In this document: positions 54,035-64,000 of the stretch, piece after piece
How the letters are laid out: the number at the start of each line of letters is the position of its first letter
Position numbering within the stretch: position 1 is the stretch's first letter
Source of the DNA: Piromyces finnis
Lineage: Eukaryota; Neocallimastigomycota; Neocallimastigomycetes; Neocallimastigales; Neocallimastigaceae
NCBI GenBank assembly: GCA_002104945.1
Contig: MCFH01000012.1
Span: 676,001 to 740,000 of the forward strand
Direction of reading: 5' to 3'
Length of the DNA: 64,000 nucleotides
Program-made: the position numbers and the translations under genes
The notes under the pieces: generated by a model
Told to the model about the DNA's origin: nothing
Seen by the model: only the letters and a program-made list of their open reading frames with translations
The model's database searches: none

Positions 54035-56840
54035 TTTCACTTACATGTTTATAATATACCTATTTTTTTTAGAGCCAACTCAAGGTAAACAAATTACTTT
54101 TGATGAAATTGAAAAAATTCAGCAAGCTCTTTCTTCAGCATCTCCAGTTGCCGGTAAAAAAACTACAATCAAACATGAAAATGTTGTATCTCAAAGAGTT
54201 AGAGTTGGTTCTTCAAAATCAGAAGAGTTATTCCCAGGGGAAAATTGGGCTACACCATCAGCTAGACCACGTCCAACTGTTGATAAAAGTAAGCAGGTAC
54301 AAAAATTAAATTGGGATACAAATGAATTGAAGAATAATACTTCACTTGTTAAAAGACCAAATATGGGTAGTGGTTTTGATAATGATGCTTGGGCTGTTGA
54401 CAATAGTAATAATAGTAGTAACAATACTATTAACAAAAGTAGCAATAACAACAAGAATAACAGTAATAACAATAGCAATTCTAGCATAGATTTAAGTATA
54501 TTTAACAATACTCCTACCAAAGTTGAAAAGCCAAAAATTAATGCTAATTCTCTTCAAGCTCCATTAATTCCAACAAGTGGTACTGGATTAAACTTTGTTC
54601 CAACTGGTACTCCAAGTTTACCAACTTCAGCTGTTATAGCCTCCAAACAATCTAATCAAAATATTTTAAATCCTAGCTTTACTAATGCAGTTAGTAGCCA
54701 AAATACTGGTAACAGTATGAATAGCAACAACAGCATGAATAACATGAATAACATGAATAACAACATGAATAATAGCATGAATAACATGAATAACATGAAT
54801 AACAACATGAACAGTAGCATGAATAACATGAATAGCATGAATAACAACATGAACAATAGCATGAATAACATGAATAACATGAATAACAACATGAACAATA
54901 GCATGAATAACATGAATAACATGAATAATAGCATGAACAATATGAACAATAGTATGATGAATAATCAACTCAACAATAATTCTATGAATTCTATGAATAA
55001 TTCAATGAACAATATTATTTCGAACCAATTAACAGGTGGATCCATGAATACTATTCAAAATCAAAGAACTGGTGGTTCTATGAACCTTATTAAAAGTAAT
55101 ATGACAGGTGGATCTATGAATGGTATCCAAAGCCAAAGAACTGGTGGTTCCATGAATAGTATTCAAAATCAAAGAACTGGTGGATCTATGAATGGCATCC
55201 AAAGCCAATATACTGGTGGATCTATGAATGGAATCCAAAATCAATTCACTGGTAATTCTTTGAATGGCAGTAGTAATAGTTTAACAATAAAACAACAATT
55301 CACCGGAAGCAGTAATAATAATAATTTCTTAAGTAATAATACATCTCCAACAAAAGACTTATTCGACAACTTAAATCCATTAAAGGGTATGAAGACTTCA
55401 CAAAATTCCTCTGCAACTGATTTAGCATTATCTTCTAGTGCCTTCAGTCCAATAACAAGTACTGTTACTCAAACTGTTATTTCTAATCCAATTCAGAAAC
55501 AAGTTCAAACTACAATTGTTCGTCAAACAACCAATCTTCAAAATATCTCTTCCCAAGGAATGAATTCAATCATGAATAATAACATCTCTACCAATACTAA
55601 TATTAATAGTTTAGGTATGAATTCATCTTCTTTAGGTGGAAGTGCTGTCACCAGTCCAATTATGGGTTCCTCATTGAATACTGGTCTTGGTTCTTCTTCT
55701 TCTAGTCTTAATACAGGTTTAGGTGCTACAGGTCTTAGTACCACTTCAGGTCTTGGTGTTTCTGGTCTTAACTCTGGTCTTGGTGCTTCATCAAGCTTAA
55801 GTACTAGTTTAGTTCCAGCTTCTAGTATTAATACTGGTTTAGGTGCAGCCTCTGGACTTGGTGTTACAGGACTTGGTGCTTCATCCAATATTAATAGTGG
55901 TCTTGGAAGTACAGGTTTAAGTTCTATTGGACTTAATTCAAGCCTTGGATCCACTAGTCTTGGAGCAACTACTGGACTTGCCACTACTGGACTTGGTGCT
56001 ACCGGTCTTGGAACCAGTGGCCTTGGTGCTACTGCAGGACTTGGAACTACTGGGTTAAGTGCCACTGGTCTTGGTGCTACTGCAGGTCTTGGAACTACTG
56101 GGTTAAGTGCCACTGGTCTTGGTGCTACTGCAGGTCTTGGTACCTCAAGACTTGGTACAACTGGTATAGGCGCTACAGGACTTGGTGTTTCTGGATTAGG
56201 TGCCACTGGTCTTGGTGCTACAGGTTTAGGTACTACAGGACTTGGTGCCACTGGCCTTGGTGCTACAGGTTTAGGTACAACAGGACTTGGTGCCACTGGT
56301 CTTGGTGCTACAGGTTTAGGTACTACAGGACTTGGTGCCACTGGTCTTGGTGCTACAGGTTTAGGTACTACAGGACTTGGTGCCACTGGTCTTGGTGCTA
56401 CAGGTTTAGGTACTACAGGTTTGGGTGCCACTGGTCTTGGTGCTACAGGTTTAGGTGCTACAGGTTTAGGTACTACAGGTTTAGGTACTACAGGTTTGGG
56501 TGCCACTGGTCTTGGTGCTACAGGTTTAGGTGCCACTGGATTAGGTACTACAGGTTTAGGTGCCACTGGTCTTGGTGCTACAGGTTTAGGTACTACGGGG
56601 CTTGGTGCCACTACTGGATTAGGTGCCACAGGATTAAGTGGTGTAGCCACCATAAATCAAACTACTACAATAAGTGGAATTAACCCATCTTCTCTTTCAT
56701 TGCAACAACAAAGTGACTTGTTAAAATTACAGCAACAACAATTATTATTATCACAAAATGGAGCTTTAAATGACAAAGTAAAAGACTATACAAATTATGG
56801 AATGTATAATTCAAATTTAGGCAGTAATTATATGCGTTAA
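49696..56840 (+). CDS. Sla1-like endocytic adaptor
   Basis: Many exons, including 49696-49914, 50166-50360, 50453-50584, 50750-50837, about 50938-51091, 51204-51587, several tiny proline-rich exons (51660-52740), about 52953-53516, 53641-53860 and 54073-56840. Domains in order: SH3-1 (VCRALYDF ... DNDWWVAKHAD ... IPISYVEE), SH3-2 immediately after (GIALYDYEA ... EDWWIIEKNGQYGQCPANYI), a linker domain (KGKVIRKGKLGVNTENIYLC, QQWELGKLKFF), SH3-3 (AKVLYDYEA ... DWWKVRV ... GMVPSSYIK), proline-rich runs, SHD1 (GSFEVEAQFLGLVGDKVHLH then KANGVKIAVPLEKL), SHD2 SAM-like (FNWKNFFVEANIEEKKAEKY), then Asn/Met, TGGSMN and GLGATG repeats. This order, with two N-terminal SH3 domains back to back, is that of yeast Sla1, a clathrin-coat adaptor that reads NPFxD cargo through SHD1 and restrains WASP-driven actin assembly. 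Confidence 0.92.
53985..54032. repeat. (ATT)n microsatellite in Sla1-like intron
   Basis: Pure ATT run just before the acceptor of the last large exon. Confidence 0.9.
54715..54965 (+). repeat. Coding Asn/Met repeat
   Basis: Repeats built from AACATGAATAAC-type units encode SMNNMNNMNNN-type tracts, a long low-complexity spacer in the C-terminal half of the Sla1-like protein. Confidence 0.85.
55010..55310 (+). repeat. Eight (I)xx(Q/N)xTG motifs (Ark/Prk-type sites)
   Basis: Tandem units of about 33 bases encode ISNQLTGGSMN, IQNQRTGGSMN, IKSNMTGGSMN, IQSQRTGGSMN and so on, eight in all, ending IQNQFTGNSLN and IKQQFTGSSN. All fit the consensus (L/I/V/M)xx(Q/N/T/S)xTG phosphorylated by yeast Prk1/Ark1 kinases on Sla1 and Pan1. 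Confidence 0.8.
55980..56640 (+). repeat. Coding minisatellite, GLGATGLGTTG units
   Basis: Nested 15- and 45-base units (CTTGGTGCCACTGGT / TTAGGTACTACAGGT) encode alternating GLGAT and GLGTT pentapeptides over about 220 residues. Near-identical third-position use between units points to recent slippage or unequal exchange. Confidence 0.9.
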
Positions 56841-58220
56841 GTTTATATTTTTAATAATCCTTAACAAAATTTTTTTATTATTATAAAAAATTCATTTTAT
56901 CAAACCTATAAATATATAATACATTATATTAAAATTTTATTAACAAAGATATTTTTCTTTATTTTTTTTTTAAAAAAAATATAAATATAAAAAAATGTAT
57001 CATAATATAATATAAAAAGAAAAAAATTAAAAAAAAAGGAAAGGATTTTATATTATTATATAATTTCAATATAGAAAAAAAAAAAAAAAAAAAAAACACA
57101 TAAAAGAAAAAAAAAATTAATATAATCTATACACAATAATAAATATAATTACTACTATTATTAATAGTAATAATACTAATACTAATAATAATACTAATAA
57201 TACTAATAATACAAATAATATAAATAATATAAATAATATAAATACTATAAATACTATAAATAATAATCAAAATATAATTGACTTTAAATTTATCTGTCTT
57301 TTAAATATAAACACTAAACACAAAATAATAATAATAATAATATCTATACCTAATCATATAAAATAAAATTATTTATAAATATTAATTCACAAAAGCATTT
57401 AAAAATATTTTTTTTTAAAAAAAAAACTCCATTTATATATATATAACGTAGTAGTATTTTTTTTTTTATTTTTATTTTTATTATTATTAAATCAAAATTA
57501 ATTAATATTAAAAAGCAAAAACAAAATAATAACAAAATAATAAAAAAGAAAGAAATAATATATATATATATAAATAAAAAAAAATAAATATGAATAATAA
57601 ATATATTAATGAATATATATTAATGCCAAATCAAAACTAAAAAATCCAAACAAAAAACCAAAAAGACAAAACCCAAACTAAAAAAAAAATCAAACAAATT
57701 AATCAAAAAAAAAAGAAAAGAAAAATAAAGAATTTAAAAAAAAATTCTTTTTTCCTTTTTTTTTTTTTTTAATACACTTTTAACATATCTTTTAAAATAA
57801 TAATAATAAATATAAAATCCCTTTTTCTTTTTCTTTTTTTTTTTTTTCTTTTTAAAAAATAAAGAAAACAAATATATATATATATCATAATTAATATAAT
57901 AAATCCATTCTTTATAAAAAAGTTTTTTATTTTAATATTTTATCTTCCTTTTAAAAAAAAAAAAAAAAAAAAAAAAGTTTGTTACACCAAAATTATATTA
58001 AAAAAAACTTTTAATAGTGTTTCTTAAAGATTTTTATGAAGGAGAAGGGTAAAAGATAAACTTTGGCAAATAGAAAATTTGAATTTTATTTATTTATTAT
58101 TTTTTTTTTTATTTTATTTTTACTTATTTTCCCCTAAATGTATCCTTTTTATAAAGGATATCTTGTATTATTTAATGACGTACTATGGAATTATATATAA
58201 TAAAAAAATAAAAAAAAAAA
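56841..58220. other. Convergent intergenic region, no gene seen
   Basis: 1.4 kb between the 3' ends of the Sla1-like gene (plus) and the LRR gene (minus). Dominated by A/T homopolymers and (AATACT)/(AAT)-like repeats at 57160-57260. Nothing coding recognised. Confidence 0.6.
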
Positions 58221-60284
58221 TTAAAATTCAATTAATATGGCAGGTCGATGTAAATTAAAATAGTTTATTAGCAAGGATTGATTCAGTAATGGACACAGTT
58301 TTAATTGTAGTTGAATTAAATGTTTAAAATGACTGGTCCAAGATAATGTGGTTAAATCTTCATTTTCTAACCAACTTATATCATTTAATAATAAAAAGTT
58401 TAAATGTTTAAGTAAATGAGATATCATAAAAAGAACATTATGCCCATTATATTCTATAAGCGTTCCAGATATATTTAAATATTTTAAATTAGGTACATAT
58501 TCACCTAAAATTTGAACAAGTGGTATCATTTTAGGTGAAAGGAAACTACAATAGGAAATGTCTAAGGATGTTAAATTTCGAAAACCTTTAAACGTTTCAA
58601 TGGATTGATGGGACTGTGATAGCGTAAGATGCTTTTTAAATTTTTTTTCTAATATTTTAATTTCTTCTTTTATTTTTAAATTTTCATTCTCAACATATAT
58701 TTCTTCTTCTTCTTCTTCTTCCTGCTCTTCTTCCACTTTAATTTCTTTTTTTTTTTTTTAAATGAAAAAATATATATATATATGTATATGTATATATGTA
58801 CAAATAATAATAGAATTATTAAAATGAATGTTTTGTGTACATAGATATTATTATTTTTATTATTAAAACTATTTTATTTTTGTGAGAGATATAAAGTTAT
58901 ATAAAAAAAAAATTTTTTTTTTATTTAATATTTTACCTTGTATTTGTTGACTTTCTTCATCGGATGAATCATAGATATCTTCCCAACTATCACGAGGGGT
59001 TATTTCTTCTTCTTTTTCTTTATTATTTATATTATAATTCGTTAATTCCATAATGCTATTACTATTACTATTGCTATTACTGATATTGTTTTTAGTGTCT
59101 ATGGTTGTTGTATTTGAAGTATGATGTTTAGTAATATACCGAATTTTAAGAATAGTTGATAACACAGGAAAAGTTACAACAGAATGAACCAAATGTAAGT
59201 GACTAAAACCCGATTCTAAAAATAAATTAATTAATATTTCATTGGTTATTTGAGAGTTGTAAATGGGTATTCTATTCATAATTAATTCTTTTAAATGAAC
59301 AGGTAAATATTGAAAATTTCTAATCACTTTTTCATTTTCGATTGAACAAGCGATTTTTTTAATACAAATATTTTTCAGGGATAGTTTTTCATTGATTTTG
59401 TATGGCTCAGCTAATTATATTTTTATAGATAGATAGATAGATAGATAAATATGGTTATAACTATTAATAATGGCAAATTACTTTTTTTTTTTTAAAAAAA
59501 ACTTATTTACACTGACATGTTGCTATAAATAACATGAATTTTAAAATAATTAATGAAATACTATAGACTATAGTAATTGGAAAAAAAGAAAACACATATA
59601 TATATTACATGCATCATTATTAACATATAATAAAAAAAAAAAAAAAAAAAAAAGAAACAGCAAATTATTAACTATTAAAAAAAGAAAATGATAAATTTTA
59701 AAATGCATATTAAAATGACATTTCCAATTAAATATTGAAAAATTAAATAGAAATTCATTGTAAATTATAGATATCATTAGAAAATCCACTCATTTAGTTA
59801 TGTATATGTATGTATTTCATTTATATATATAAATTGGTATTTTAAATAAAAACAAAAAAGCCATAATGTTTTTTTTTTTTTTTTTTTTCCTTTTTAAAAT
59901 TTTTATTTTTTTTTTTTTTTAAAAAAAAAAATTAATTATAAATTTCTTTTTTTATAGTGTTAATCAATTACCTTTATACTTTGAAGTATTTGCATTTTGT
60001 TTCCAGGAAGCTGGTATAGGCCCTACAAAAGTAGGTATTCTATTATTTTTTTGTTTTGTAAGTTTTCTTGTATAGTTTAGGTATGAATCTGCTGATGAGG
60101 TTGATGGGTTATCATATTGCGGTTGAATTTTATACTTTGAAGCTGTGTTTAAATGAAGGCGTTCCTCGAACGTTAAATTTTTCAATTTCTTTTTATTTTT
60201 TTCTTTCTGATACCGTTTTTCCGAGGTTGTATTAACAATTTCTTTTATTTTATTTAACCTTTTGGTGTTTTTTTTTTTTGCCAT
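58221..60284 (-). CDS. Leucine-rich-repeat-like protein
   Basis: Three exons (60284-59972, 59410-58937, 58744-58221) join in phase to 436 residues; the first intron, about 560 bases, is very long for this genome. The N-terminus is strongly basic (MAKKKNTKRLNKIKEIV), followed by a conserved-looking FVGPIPASWKQN. The middle has irregular leucine-rich segments (LPVHLKELIMNRIPIY, FSHLHLVHSVVTFPVL), an acidic/Asn insert (SWEDIYDSSDEES, then a poly-Glu run) and a second LRR block (FRNLTSLDISYCSFLSPKMI, VPNLKYLNISGTLIEYNG, LKHLNFLLLNDISWL). LRRs form a curved surface for protein binding; the partner cannot be told from sequence. The basic start could be a nuclear or nucleolar signal. I do not recognise a specific orthologue. 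Confidence 0.75.
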
Positions 60285-60949
60285 ATCATTTATAATGTAA
60301 AAAAAAAAAAGAAAATTAATTTTAAATATTAAAACTTTAATAATTATTTTTTTTTATTTTTTTTATATGAATCACAATATAAACGTTAAAATACATAAAA
60401 GAGAATGGTTAAAAAAAAAAAAAAAAAAAATATTATTTTCTTTATTAAAATAGTAATAAACACCTTCTTAAAACAACTCATCATTATTATGTAAAACAAA
60501 TAAAGACCAAATTTTATGTATATAAAGAATTTGCTATTTTATTTATTTTATATTTATATAAAACTGTTATATTCTTAATAATTGATATAAATCATAAAAA
60601 GTTGATAATAACCCTTTCTTTTTTTTTTTTTTATTACAGTGTATTAATTTTTTTTTTTTAAAAAAAAAAAAAAAGAATAAAGGTGGGAATATCATAAAGT
60701 AATCTATATATTATATGTTGATAATAATCTTTATAATATTCAAAATAAACTTTTATCAATAAAATAAAAAATTTTCTTATTAAAATACTGTTAACCTATA
60801 CCTATATTTTATTGTTATATTAGCAATTCAACTTAATAAATATTTATATACTCTATACCTTTTTTTTTTAATTGTTATTACTATTATTATCATTATAAGT
60901 ATATAAATTTCTATTTTTTCAAATTTTTTTTTTTTTTTAATTAGTATTG
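60285..60949. other. Intergenic, no gene seen
   Basis: 665 bases between two minus-strand genes: promoter of the LRR gene and terminator of the TBCCD1 gene. A/T-rich, no exon. Confidence 0.6.
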
Positions 60950-62356
60950 TTATTTACTTTCATTTTTATAATTTAATAAACGTTGTACTTGTTCAATATT
61001 ATTGGTATCTTTTAACCATTTATAAAAATCATTTCGAACTATTTCATTAATATCATCTTTGGTTGATTCAACTCTCTTTTCTGTTGATGGTTCATTATTT
61101 TCGGTATTATGATAATTGTTATTATCATTAAGTATATTATCATTATCATTATAGATTAAATTTTTATCTGATAAAATTCGTTGAACAATACAGTGTCCGT
61201 TGTGTTTATGCATTACACTTTTATAATAATCGGTCGGTAATTTATTTAAAACATTTTTACTATATACGGAATCAACCTCGTCACTTTCATAATTGAGACA
61301 TTCGTTGGATCCCTTTTTACTTTTTGATTTTGATGATTTTTCTGATGTTTTACTAGCTAAACTTTTTTTAGATCCACTAGTATTTTTCAATTTTGTTGTT
61401 GATTTTTCTTTTTTACTACCACCACCACCACTGCTACTACCACCACTACTTTTTTTATTAGATTTTGAAATATCTAGGGTGGAACTATGCTGATAATTTT
61501 CATCATATTCTAAATTTTGGATATTATCAATACTATAGGTTTTAATATTTAATTTAGATTTGGATTTTTTCTTTTTACTGAAAATAGGTATTACGAAAAG
61601 TTCATATTGTTCCGATGGTAATAAAAATAATTTTTGAATTTTTTCTTGAAGAGATAAATTCGACTTTTTTAGATTGAGTACCTTACTTAATTTATGATAA
61701 ATATTAATTTCTGAATCTTGACTGGTATCTTTTGATTTTTGATTATTCATAGTCTCGTTGTTATTATCATCACCGCCATTTCTTGTTATTTGAAGATTTT
61801 CGTATTGTTCATGGAGAGCTTTTTCAAAATCACTTTGACTAAACCATACTAATCGTAAATTATTCCAATTATTTTTTTGTCCATTCGTTAATTGAATTTG
61901 TGCTTGTTTAATATTTTTATTAATGCTTTTATACCATGAATTAATTGGAGCAAAAAATAGAGAATGAATACATTTACCTATTAATAATGAAGGTTTTTTA
62001 ATATATAAATAAGCAGTAATATTTTGACATCTTTCAAAGGTAGCCTGTTCTGTACAGGCTGAAAATTTAATATCTTGAACGGTATTGAGGGTTAATCTTG
62101 AAGAAATACAACCAAAAATACATTTACAATGATGACAATTTGTAATAGTTATTGATTTCACCGTAGTTAATATATAAATTTCACAGTAACTAATATTTTG
62201 TAGGTGTAAATGTGTATTTTCAATATATTCTTTGGGTATATAAATAAATTTTTTGGATTGATTTTTTAAAATGACTTTTTTTTTTTTTTAAAAAAAAATA
62301 AAGAAAATAAATTAATTTTAAATTAAAAATTTTAAGGATTATTTAAATATAAAATT

Positions 62357-62394
<38 letters not shown>

Positions 62395-63844
62395 TTAAAA
62401 TAAAAATTTACCATGTCGATTGATGTTGTGTTTAAGCGATTCTTTTAAATAAAATGCTGGTGGAAAAGTACCTCGAATTACACCACCTTCTGAACATATC
62501 AATTCAACGATAGGTAATAATTTAATAGAAATAAGTGGTGTAGGTTTAAATGGATCTAACTTGTCATAAAGATTATTTAATTGTTGAGTAGTATTTACCA
62601 ATTTATCAAAAATCCATTGATTAACATCTTTAATTTTAAGATAATCAAACGATTTTCCCTTGATTTTCGTAATATTTTGAATCATTGCTAGGGAAGCTAA
62701 AGAGGTATTATAACAAGGTAAAAATTCTTCTAATTTTCCATATCTAGAATAATCAATGGGATCATTTTCGTCTTGTAAGGAATCATTTTCCGTACCATTA
62801 TAAATAATGGTATTTTTACATTCTTTCACTTTACAAAATATTAAATCAATAATTTTACAATTTGTAGATGAAATAACGGTGGATGGAACTCTATTTTCGA
62901 AATAATCCGATAGTTGCCCATTTTCATTCATATAATTATACTTTTCTTCGTCATGGTTTGATTTATCTAAAAGACAATTCATTAAATATAGGTATTTATT
63001 TAAATTTCTAATCCAAAAAAATAAATTATCATTATAGTCAAAATGTGGATCTTCAATATTATCGTGAATTTCAATGTACAAATCTTCTATTTCACTTTTA
63101 TTTTCTATATTTAATTTTTTTTTTTTTTATATATATTTATATATATATTTTATTTTATTTTCCACCAAATAATAAAAAAAATATTGATTATTAATTAAAT
63201 AATATAACATTTAGAGGATATACAATAAAATATTAGTTTATTTTTATTCTATTTTATATACATATCTATCTATCCATCAATATATCAATATATCAATATA
63301 TATATATTTGCGATATACCTTCTTTAATTTGAATAAGTTGATAAAATAAAAATGTTATAAAAAAAGGCCAGCCCCATATATAATTACTTCTATCAAATTC
63401 AACAGTTTCATCATTCATATTTACTAAAAGTTCAACAGAAGTTTGAGGTGACAATTTTTTCTTTGATTTTCCTTTATTTTTTTTATGACTACTGTCACTT
63501 GAAGAGGTATTTAAGGTAGAATTTGATCTTGAATTTAAACTTTTTGATTTTTTAATTTGAGCATTTAATTCTTCTAAATTTTTATTTTGTACCACAAGTT
63601 TAGCTATTGAACTCCAAGTATCATAATAAACATTGGATTGGTAATAATCCATATCCAAGTATTGATTAGCTAATTCTTTCCATACCTCTCTTTCACAATT
63701 TGCTAGCTGCCCCGTTGAAAAATTTGAAAGTCGAGTAGAAAGGTTGATTAACGCATCATAAAATAAATTTGGGTTTTTATTATAATTGGGTAAAAGAGGG
63801 AGTTGAATAAAATTTCGAAGTAATGGATGTAATATAAGAATCAT
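60950..63844 (-). CDS. tbccd1: TBCC domain-containing protein 1 homologue
   Basis: Exons 63844-63319, 63104-62412 and 62274-60950 join in phase (G|AA, G|TC) to 847 residues. The N-terminal part (ILILHPLLRNFIQLPLLP, then YYDTWSSIAKLVVQ) parallels human TBCCD1 (PFIVGALQVPP, YWSTWRHIA). The C-CAP/TBCC beta-helix is around residues 430-520: SITITNCHHCKCIFGCISSR, LTLNTVQDIKFSACTEQATF, then LIGKCIHSLFFAPINSWY. After it come EQYELFVIPIF and, at the end, DFYKWLKDTNNIEQVQRLL, both with counterparts in human TBCCD1. Asn/Ser/Lys-rich inserts enlarge the protein. TBCCD1 proteins act in centrosome and Golgi positioning in animals and algae. The start at 63844 is preferred because it begins the conserved region; an upstream in-frame Met at 63970 would add an implausible Asn/Phe/Ile-rich leader. 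Confidence 0.88.
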
Positions 63845-64000
63845 TATTATTACTACTATTATTATATATTTAAATTTTGTTTTATAAAAAAGAAATAAAA
63901 AAAAAATTATATAATTATTATTATTATTTTTTTTGAAAAATAACAAGATTTTATGTGGGCCTTGGTTCAATATTTATTATTTGTTTTTTGATATATAATA
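63845..64000. other. Upstream of TBCCD1 gene, cut by window end
   Basis: Only about 155 bases of 5' flank are present; AT-rich with an (ATT) run that fits an untranslated leader. Confidence 0.5.

Noticed and set aside
54656-54968. Two minus-strand Met/Phe/Leu and His/Val/Ile-rich frames
   Set aside because: Antisense shadows of the Asn/Met repeat of the Sla1-like gene.
55538-56653. Minus-strand open frame of 371 codons, Pro/Val/Ala-rich
   Set aside because: It is the exact antisense of the GLGAT/GLGTT coding repeat; a stop-free complement of a 15-base repeat is expected by chance.
63845-63970. Upstream Met (MNQGPHK...) as start of the TBCCD1 homologue
   Set aside because: The extra 42 residues are Asn/Phe/Ile/Tyr-rich translations of A/T homopolymers; family similarity begins at the Met at 63844.

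Overview
The window is nuclear DNA of a social amoeba (dictyostelid), probably a Dictyostelium close to D. discoideum. The evidence is extreme A+T content, very short AT-rich GT...AG introns, homopolymer A/T tracts, (AAT)n/(ATT)n microsatellites that run into coding sequence as polyasparagine, and genes whose closest recognisable relatives are general eukaryotic families. No bacterial-type operons, CRISPR arrays, rRNA or confident tRNA genes were seen.

Left part (1-33 kb) is ordinary gene-dense chromosome. On the minus strand lie the start of a large secreted POMP-repeat protein (cut by the window edge), a Bud20/ZNF593-type ribosome-biogenesis zinc finger, a penta-EF-hand calcium protein, a six-BRCT PTIP-like protein, a kinesin-13 and a tiny three-exon gene. 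On the plus strand follow an SRRM1-like PWI/SR splicing factor and ataxin-10. On the minus strand again is a large Asn-rich gene that contains an unmistakable T-box DNA-binding domain. That is the most surprising gene in the window, because T-box factors are known to me only from animals and their opisthokont relatives.

Middle part (33-48 kb) is a different landscape. It holds a divergent pair of broken paralogues of an unrecognised Tyr/Asn/Ile-rich family, a possible solo LTR, and a compact 4.3-kb block of four intronless, abutting or overlapping ORFs. Each ORF carries a nonsense or frameshift lesion, as expected of a decayed plasmid, virus or transposon. The block abuts a signal-peptide-bearing gene start that stops after 30 codons. 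A 140-bp sequence occurs twice, on either side of an intact, intron-containing old yellow enzyme gene, and several short coding relics are scattered to about 48 kb, including a 40-bp near copy of an ataxin-10 exon edge.

Right part (49-64 kb) returns to ordinary genes: a Sla1-type endocytic adaptor (three SH3 domains, SHD1, SHD2, eight Ark/Prk kinase-type repeats and a long Gly/Leu/Ala/Thr minisatellite), a leucine-rich-repeat-like protein, and a TBCCD1 homologue at the right edge. All exon models were built by hand from splice consensus and reading-frame continuity; no transcript data or database search were available.
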